From a bacterium BMS3Bbin08 (GTDB lineage Bacteria; Nitrospirota; Thermodesulfovibrionia; UBA6902; BMS3Bbin08), in the NCBI GenBank assembly GCA_002897775.1, contig BDTR01000048.1:1-45988 (forward strand): 45,988 bases of DNA. Reading direction: 5' to 3'. This document shows positions 42,215 through 45,988 of the stretch, in pieces. Both the position numbers and the translations under genes were made by a program. The notes under the pieces were generated by a model. The model saw nothing but the letters and a program-made list of their open reading frames with translations. It had not been told where the DNA came from and did no database searches. The first letter of the stretch is position 1, and each line of letters starts with the position of its first letter.

Positions 42215-42268
42215 AAATTATCGAAGTTCAACTTCGATAATTTCTTTGAGAGTCACAGGGGAGTCAGG
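42215..42268 (+). repeat. Boundary repeat, copy 1: palindrome plus GAGAGTCACAGGGGAG core
   Basis: AAATTATCGAAGTT and AACTTCGATAATTT form a perfect 14-base inverted repeat around a single C (42215-42243). Four bases later comes GAGAGTCACAGGGGAG (42248-42263). A second copy at 45124-45170 has the same palindrome with a central G, the same spacing and the same core. A third core begins at 45970. The gap 42140-42445 holds no gene I can support. Confidence 0.85.
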
Positions 42269-42445
42269 TTTGTAACCCGCTATAAAGGTCAAGGATTCCC
42301 CATCTTTCCGGACTGACTATTTTTCAGTAATATGAATAATACTCATTATGAACAACAGAAAGCCGTACGCCAGGATCTGGCGGGAACTCGTAAGGGAAAA
42401 GAGGAAGATGATTGTCCTGAATTACATGTTGACTCCCCGTGTAAG

Positions 42446-44389
42446 TCATTTCCTGGCCCGGATAATCGGTTTCTCCGATAATCCGCCCAGAATTTCCAAA
42501 AGCCTCGGTTTTCTGCGGTTAGCGTCTCTCAACTTTTGAAGATACGTCTCCCATTCGTTCACTTCTCCGTTCTTTGTCATTGTGCTTTTGACCTTTCGCA
42601 GATATCTTGCGCCATTAATATAAAAGTTGACTCCGGTTTGGGATACATGCTTTTCGGCAATTCCTTTCCATATCCCGACAGCCTTGTCAGGATAGTCGTG
42701 TGCGATCGCGCCCGCGACCCTGTCTTCAAGATCATCACGGGACCATCCCTGCTTATTTTTCTTATAACGATCATACCATTTGAGGACGTCATCGATTTTC
42801 TTTTCGTGGATGGCAATATCGATCAGGACGGTGGTGAGGGGATGCTCACCTGAGCGCCGCCTTACGGACTTCTCAAGCCCTGTATCCGGCAGCGGCCAAT
42901 CACTTCGGTTTTGTTGTGGCTTTTTGCCGTTTTCAAGAAAATGCAAAACAGCCTTTCTGACAGTTTCCCAGACATGGGCTTTTTCCGAAGCCTTCTTGAG
43001 TTCCTTAAATGCGTCGAGGGAGGGATTCTCGCGAAAATCATCTACCAGAACGGCTGCAACAAAATTCCAGTCCCTTTTCCTTCGTCTTATATCCAGCAAC
43101 TCTTCCTTCAATCCATTCGCGATGCCGGGCCATTTATCTAGCGTAACTGCAATGCCTTTGCGAATCCACTCTTCTGCTTCGGCGTCACGCCTTGCCTTTC
43201 GAAGATGCTTTACGAGACGGTCATAGCTTGAGGTTATTTCAGCTTCTTTTAAACAGAGAGTAATGACTTCCTCCTGCCGTCCGGCATTTTCCAGCGCCCG
43301 GATGATCTCGTCTGTCATCCTGTCACGCCGGTAATCACGCGAAAATGAATTTCCATCTTTTTCAGGTCTCATGCTGTTTAATCGATTCAGGAGGCGGTCG
43401 GCAAGGGCGGTCCAGTCTTTTTTGCTGAATTTCTTTTTCCAGAATTCCTCAAGGCCGTCACAGAGGCCGTATTCATCACGCAGAGCAAAATCAACTGCCC
43501 GTTCCATTTTCTCTTCATTTGGCAATGAAGAATCCCGCAGGGCTTTAAAAACGATTGTCATGCAGTCAGTCACCTCTTCGGCGGCGTCCCCTTCGTCATG
43601 CGATTGCTCAACCTGCTGTGTGCCGAGAAACAAAAGCTTTTCCCCCAGCCGGAGCGCTTCATCAGTCTGTTTTTCGTCAAGCAGTCTCTGAAGTCCGGCG
43701 CGGACGCGTGAGTAGTCAGGTCGATAACCGCAGCCCCGCCTATAATTCCACCAGGCAGGCTCACGGGCAGCATCTTCTATTTCACGTTCAACAGTCTTTG
43801 CAAGAGAAGGAGAAGAGTCTGTCTTGAGGCGTACATTGAATTCCAGTTCCTCCCTGACCTCATCATGCCGCTCCAGAATATCTGTAATCAGATTGAGCAA
43901 TTGACTTTTTGATTGTTCATTAAGAAAGTCTTCAAGTCTGCCTTCTGTGGAGGATGCACTTGGCTTTTTCGATGCCGTTACCTCATCCTCGATTTCATCG
44001 TCAAAGCTATCGTATTCGTCATCCTCATCATCAATGCCCCGTGATATTAAATTCAGACGTTCATCTTTCCTTCCCGCTTCAGGCACCTTCCGGCCGTTTT
44101 CAAGACAGTTGAGATATTCAAGGATCACTGCTACGGCGTGTTTGCAGGCCGAATGGTACGGACACGTGCAGACAGACGATATCTCTCCATTATCAAGAGA
44201 GACCATAGTAGCATAGGTAACGGAACCTTCAACCCATGCCAGAAGTTCACCCGATCTGGTAATCGCAAGCTCGTTGACGTATTTATTCCGTTGATACGAC
44301 CTTCCTCGCGATACGATTTTCGAGCCGGCCCATGATTCCAAATCGAACCAGGTGATATCCTGGAAACCTTTATTTGTCCGTTTACCCAT
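42446..44389 (-). CDS. SWIM zinc-finger protein with long helical C-terminus
   Basis: A 647-residue protein. The SWIM zinc motif CTCPYHSACKHAVAVI (CxC...CxH) is at about residues 74-89, in the context TYATMVSLDNGEISSVCTC typical of bacterial SWIM proteins. An acidic low-complexity linker (DDEDDEYDSFDDEIEDE) follows at about 120-136. The remaining 500 residues are helical repeats of a solenoid type (LRLGEKLLFLG, ENAGRQEEVITLCLKEAE, RKARRDAEAEEWIRKGIA, YPDKAVGIWKGIAEKHV), ending with YLRKVKSTMTKNGEVNEWETYLQKLRDANRRKPRLLEIL. SWIM domains bind DNA or proteins and often accompany SNF2 helicases, but none is seen here. The gene lies between two boundary repeats with the unknown gene at 44420. Confidence 0.85.
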   Translation of the reverse strand: MGKRTNKGFQDITWFDLESWAGSKIVSRGRSYQRNKYVNELAITRSGELLAWVEGSVTYATMVSLDNGEISSVCTCPYHSACKHAVAVILEYLNCLENGRKVPEAGRKDERLNLISRGIDDEDDEYDSFDDEIEDEVTASKKPSASSTEGRLEDFLNEQSKSQLLNLITDILERHDEVREELEFNVRLKTDSSPSLAKTVEREIEDAAREPAWWNYRRGCGYRPDYSRVRAGLQRLLDEKQTDEALRLGEKLLFLGTQQVEQSHDEGDAAEEVTDCMTIVFKALRDSSLPNEEKMERAVDFALRDEYGLCDGLEEFWKKKFSKKDWTALADRLLNRLNSMRPEKDGNSFSRDYRRDRMTDEIIRALENAGRQEEVITLCLKEAEITSSYDRLVKHLRKARRDAEAEEWIRKGIAVTLDKWPGIANGLKEELLDIRRRKRDWNFVAAVLVDDFRENPSLDAFKELKKASEKAHVWETVRKAVLHFLENGKKPQQNRSDWPLPDTGLEKSVRRRSGEHPLTTVLIDIAIHEKKIDDVLKWYDRYKKNKQGWSRDDLEDRVAGAIAHDYPDKAVGIWKGIAEKHVSQTGVNFYINGARYLRKVKSTMTKNGEVNEWETYLQKLRDANRRKPRLLEILGGLSEKPIIRARK

Positions 44390-44419
44390 CTGCTCCTTAT
44401 CCTCTTTATGTAATATATT

Positions 44420-45031
44420 TCAAAATGCCTCATACACTTTGTAAACAATTGTCAGAAATTCTCCAAGATTATCGGCTGTCAGATCTTCATCCATAACAAA
44501 TTCGTACATATCTATATTAGTATCTATAGATTCTCTTATCTTATCATCGATATGGTTTTCACCATACATGCCCCAGCCTGCTCCGTTTCCGGACTGAATG
44601 GTTATTTCATAAACACCATAGCGTTTATCTATAGAAAGCGTGGGAGGATTTCCACTGAAACGGGAATTGCCGAGTATTTCAAAGACTACGCGGGAATCGG
44701 TGTCCAGCGGCAATGATAAAAAGAACTCACTGCCAAGCATCCAGTGCTCAGTTGAGCAGGTTAACTTTCCCTTGAAAAATACCCTGTCACCATCTAAAAG
44801 CATAAAGCTTAGTGACCTCGATAAAACATGACTAAGCCTGAATTCAGTCTCCGGGTTATCCCGCGGCGAGTAGTTGTACATGTTGTCTTCAAGGCTCTCT
44901 CTGATCACAGGCCAGAAACGTTTTATAAGGAGATCATCAAGGTATTTCCTTATCCTGGGATTTTCCAGGATGGCCATATCCCCGGTTTTATCATGCTTCC
45001 GGGCTTCTTTAATTATCCAGTTTTCTTTCAT
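44420..45031 (-). CDS. Uncharacterised 203-residue protein upstream of the SWIM gene
   Basis: No recognised domain. The protein is acidic and mixed alpha/beta. It begins MKENWIIKEARKHDKTGDMA, has an LSRSLSFMLLDGDRVFFKGKL strand pair in the middle, a glycine-rich SGNGAGWGMYGENHIDD segment near residue 150, and an acidic helical C-terminus (DMYEFVMDEDLTADNLGEFLTIVYKVYEAF). No signal peptide is seen. It is 30 bases upstream of the SWIM gene on the same strand, so the two are probably co-expressed and may act together. No function can be assigned. Confidence 0.65.
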   Translation of the reverse strand: MKENWIIKEARKHDKTGDMAILENPRIRKYLDDLLIKRFWPVIRESLEDNMYNYSPRDNPETEFRLSHVLSRSLSFMLLDGDRVFFKGKLTCSTEHWMLGSEFFLSLPLDTDSRVVFEILGNSRFSGNPPTLSIDKRYGVYEITIQSGNGAGWGMYGENHIDDKIRESIDTNIDMYEFVMDEDLTADNLGEFLTIVYKVYEAF

Positions 45032-45123
45032 CCGCCTTTATTGCTTTGTGTCTGTTGACTACCTAAAGCTCGATTTTGACATCTCGCAAAAAGAAAACCA
45101 TTGAGGGAATGCCGCTTCATGTA

Positions 45124-45170
45124 AAATTATCGAAGTTGAACTTCGATAATTTCTTTGAGAGTCACAGGGA
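45124..45170 (+). repeat. Boundary repeat, copy 2
   Basis: The same 14-base inverted repeat as 42215, here around a central G (45124-45152), is followed by CTTT and GAGAGTCACAGGGA (45157-45170). The core runs into the 3' end of the PIN gene and supplies its last codons and stop. Confidence 0.85.
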
Positions 45171-45599
45171 TTGGGAGTAATTCCCGATCCACTTAACGAA
45201 ACTGAAATGGTGTTTAAGACTATTAAGGAGTTTTTTATCGGCTGTAAGGAAGGGTATATGTCTTGATTCGGCAACGGCTATATAAGCTCCATCATACGCG
45301 CTTGTGCTATGCTTTGTGGAGATATCGAAGATTCTGTCTTTTAAGGGTCCAATATCTTCCTTAATAATCTCAATTCCAAGCATCTCGTTCATTAGCTCTT
45401 TCGCCCTTTTTTTTGGAAAGCGTGCCATCCTTGAGGCAACAAGGCAGGCATTGATTATTTCATAGGTAATAAGAGACGGCGCATGAAATGTAATGTTCCC
45501 CTTTGCGTAGTCACTGATAAGATTCTGTGCCTCTGTATGGCCATCTTCATCAGAAAAGTAAGCCTTTAACAAAACTCCTGAGTCAATTACTATAATCAC
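45162..45599 (-). CDS. PIN domain toxin (VapC-like)
   Basis: A 145-residue PIN-fold ribonuclease. The acidic active-site residues are in IVIDSGVLLKAYFSDED, LITYEIINACLVA, STSAYDGAYIAVAE and PFLTADKKLL, matching the four conserved PIN positions (D, E, D, D). Likely role: toxin cleaving tRNA or rRNA when the antitoxin is degraded. ATG overlaps the antitoxin stop as ATGA, so translation is coupled. The stop codon TGA comes from the boundary repeat core (CCCTGTGACTCTC on this strand), so the native C-terminus may have been altered. Confidence 0.88.
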   Translation of the reverse strand: MIIVIDSGVLLKAYFSDEDGHTEAQNLISDYAKGNITFHAPSLITYEIINACLVASRMARFPKKRAKELMNEMLGIEIIKEDIGPLKDRIFDISTKHSTSAYDGAYIAVAESRHIPFLTADKKLLNSLKHHFSFVKWIGNYSQSL

Positions 45600-45865
45600 A
45601 GCTTTCTGCCCTCAAGTTCTTTCTTTGATGCCGCGTAAACATCCTTTGCTTTAATGCCGGTTTTACGCATTTCTGTAGAGATTTCGAGCATTCTCAGATA
45701 AGTCCTCAATTTTTTCAGGTTGGTATATTCTTTATAGGGTAAAAGGGCTGCTACAGGCTGCCCTCGTTTAGTAATGATAATATCTTCATTTTTGGCTACA
45801 GATTCTTTTATAAGGCCTGTAAAGTTCTTTTTACCATTAGATATAGACACAATTTTCGTTTCCAT
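45596..45865 (-). CDS. Phd/YefM-type antitoxin
   Basis: An 89-residue antitoxin. The N-terminal DNA-binding region METKIVSISNGKKNFTGLIKESVAKNEDIIITKRGQPVAALLPYKEY is the Phd/YefM pattern. The C-terminal half is a charged helix (LRTYLRMLEISTEMRKTG) expected to wrap the PIN toxin. AGGAGGTG lies five bases before ATG. It is the first gene of the pair, is translationally coupled to the toxin, and probably represses its own promoter at 45887-45915. Confidence 0.87.
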   Translation of the reverse strand: METKIVSISNGKKNFTGLIKESVAKNEDIIITKRGQPVAALLPYKEYTNLKKLRTYLRMLEISTEMRKTGIKAKDVYAASKKELEGRKL

Positions 45866-45886
45866 ATAGTCACCTCCTATGTCTAT

Positions 45887-45915
45887 ATTATATAGTCACT
45901 ATTGAATAAAGTCAA
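45887..45915 (-). promoter_or_regulatory. Promoter and operator of the PIN toxin-antitoxin pair
   Basis: On the minus strand TTGACT (45915-45910) and a perfect TATAAT (45892-45887) are 17 bases apart. The -10 is inside the palindrome CTATAT-A-ATATAG. GTGACTATAT occurs both there and at the ribosome site, giving two likely antitoxin-binding sites. Confidence 0.8.
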
Positions 45916-45969
45916 GGGAACGAATTCTCAAGATGTGGGCAGGTTAGTCTCAGGTAATTATGCATTTAC

Positions 45970-45988
45970 GAGAGTCACAGGGGAGGCA
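45970..45988 (+). repeat. Boundary repeat core, copy 3, at the window edge
   Basis: GAGAGTCACAGGGGAG matches the core of copy 1 exactly over 16 bases. The palindrome that precedes copies 1 and 2 is not recognisable here. The region 45916-45969 holds no gene. Confidence 0.7.

Noticed and set aside
42348..42539. 63-codon plus-strand frame before the SWIM gene end
   Set aside because: It overlaps the 3' end of the SWIM gene in antisense and has no ribosome site or family resemblance.

Overview
The window looks like a chromosomal segment of a free-living Gram-negative, probably anaerobic bacterium. It carries lipopolysaccharide heptosyltransferases and an O-antigen ligase, a Tat translocase, SelA/SelB, RNase Y with a YmdB-type phosphodiesterase, RarA next to a 6S RNA, and a family X polymerase remnant. 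This mix, with dispersed hairpin repeats in nearly every gap, suggests Nitrospirota or a Desulfobacterota-like lineage. That placement is inference; there is no rRNA to settle it.

Region by region: (1) 1-3100 is an AT-rich accessory island. It holds the 5' part of a group II intron on the minus strand, apparently inserted in an integron attC-like site, then plus-strand cassette-like genes: a frameshifted HNH endonuclease, a RhuM-family protein and a UPF0158 protein. (2) 3147-21844 is an envelope polysaccharide locus. It has UDP-sugar dehydrogenase and epimerase genes, then two long plus-strand runs of GT4 and GT9 transferases, SAM methyltransferases, two FkbM methyltransferases around a radical SAM protein, and an O-antigen ligase. 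A WecA/MraY-like transferase fused to a membrane sugar-epimerase N-terminus and another SDR epimerase run in the opposite direction. (3) 22144-26172 encodes SelB, SelA and a BrnT-like toxin-antitoxin pair under a strong promoter with palindromic operators. (4) 26604-34105 is housekeeping: a small zinc-ribbon protein, a tat operon, dapA, 6S RNA, rarA, rny, ymdB and HU. (5) 34106-38456 holds a MITE-like insertion, a TPR lipoprotein, a degraded polX, a SWIB protein with a histone-like lysine tail, and a DUF72 protein with a similar lysine-rich tail. (6) 38575-42128 is mnmA, argD and argF; mnmA and argF appear to contain small in-frame repeat insertions. (7) 42129-45988 is a second accessory region with a SWIM zinc-finger protein, an unknown partner and a VapBC-type module, punctuated by a repeated palindrome and core motif.

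Functionally, the sugar-nucleotide enzymes would feed the glycosyltransferases that build a decorated LPS core and O-antigen on undecaprenyl phosphate, with the ligase joining the two. Three themes cut across the window. Several start codons sit 6-9 bases after a good -10 box, implying leaderless mRNAs. Several intergenic gaps hold quasi-palindromes made of short degenerate words. A 30-base repeat occurs both in the group II intron and inside argF.
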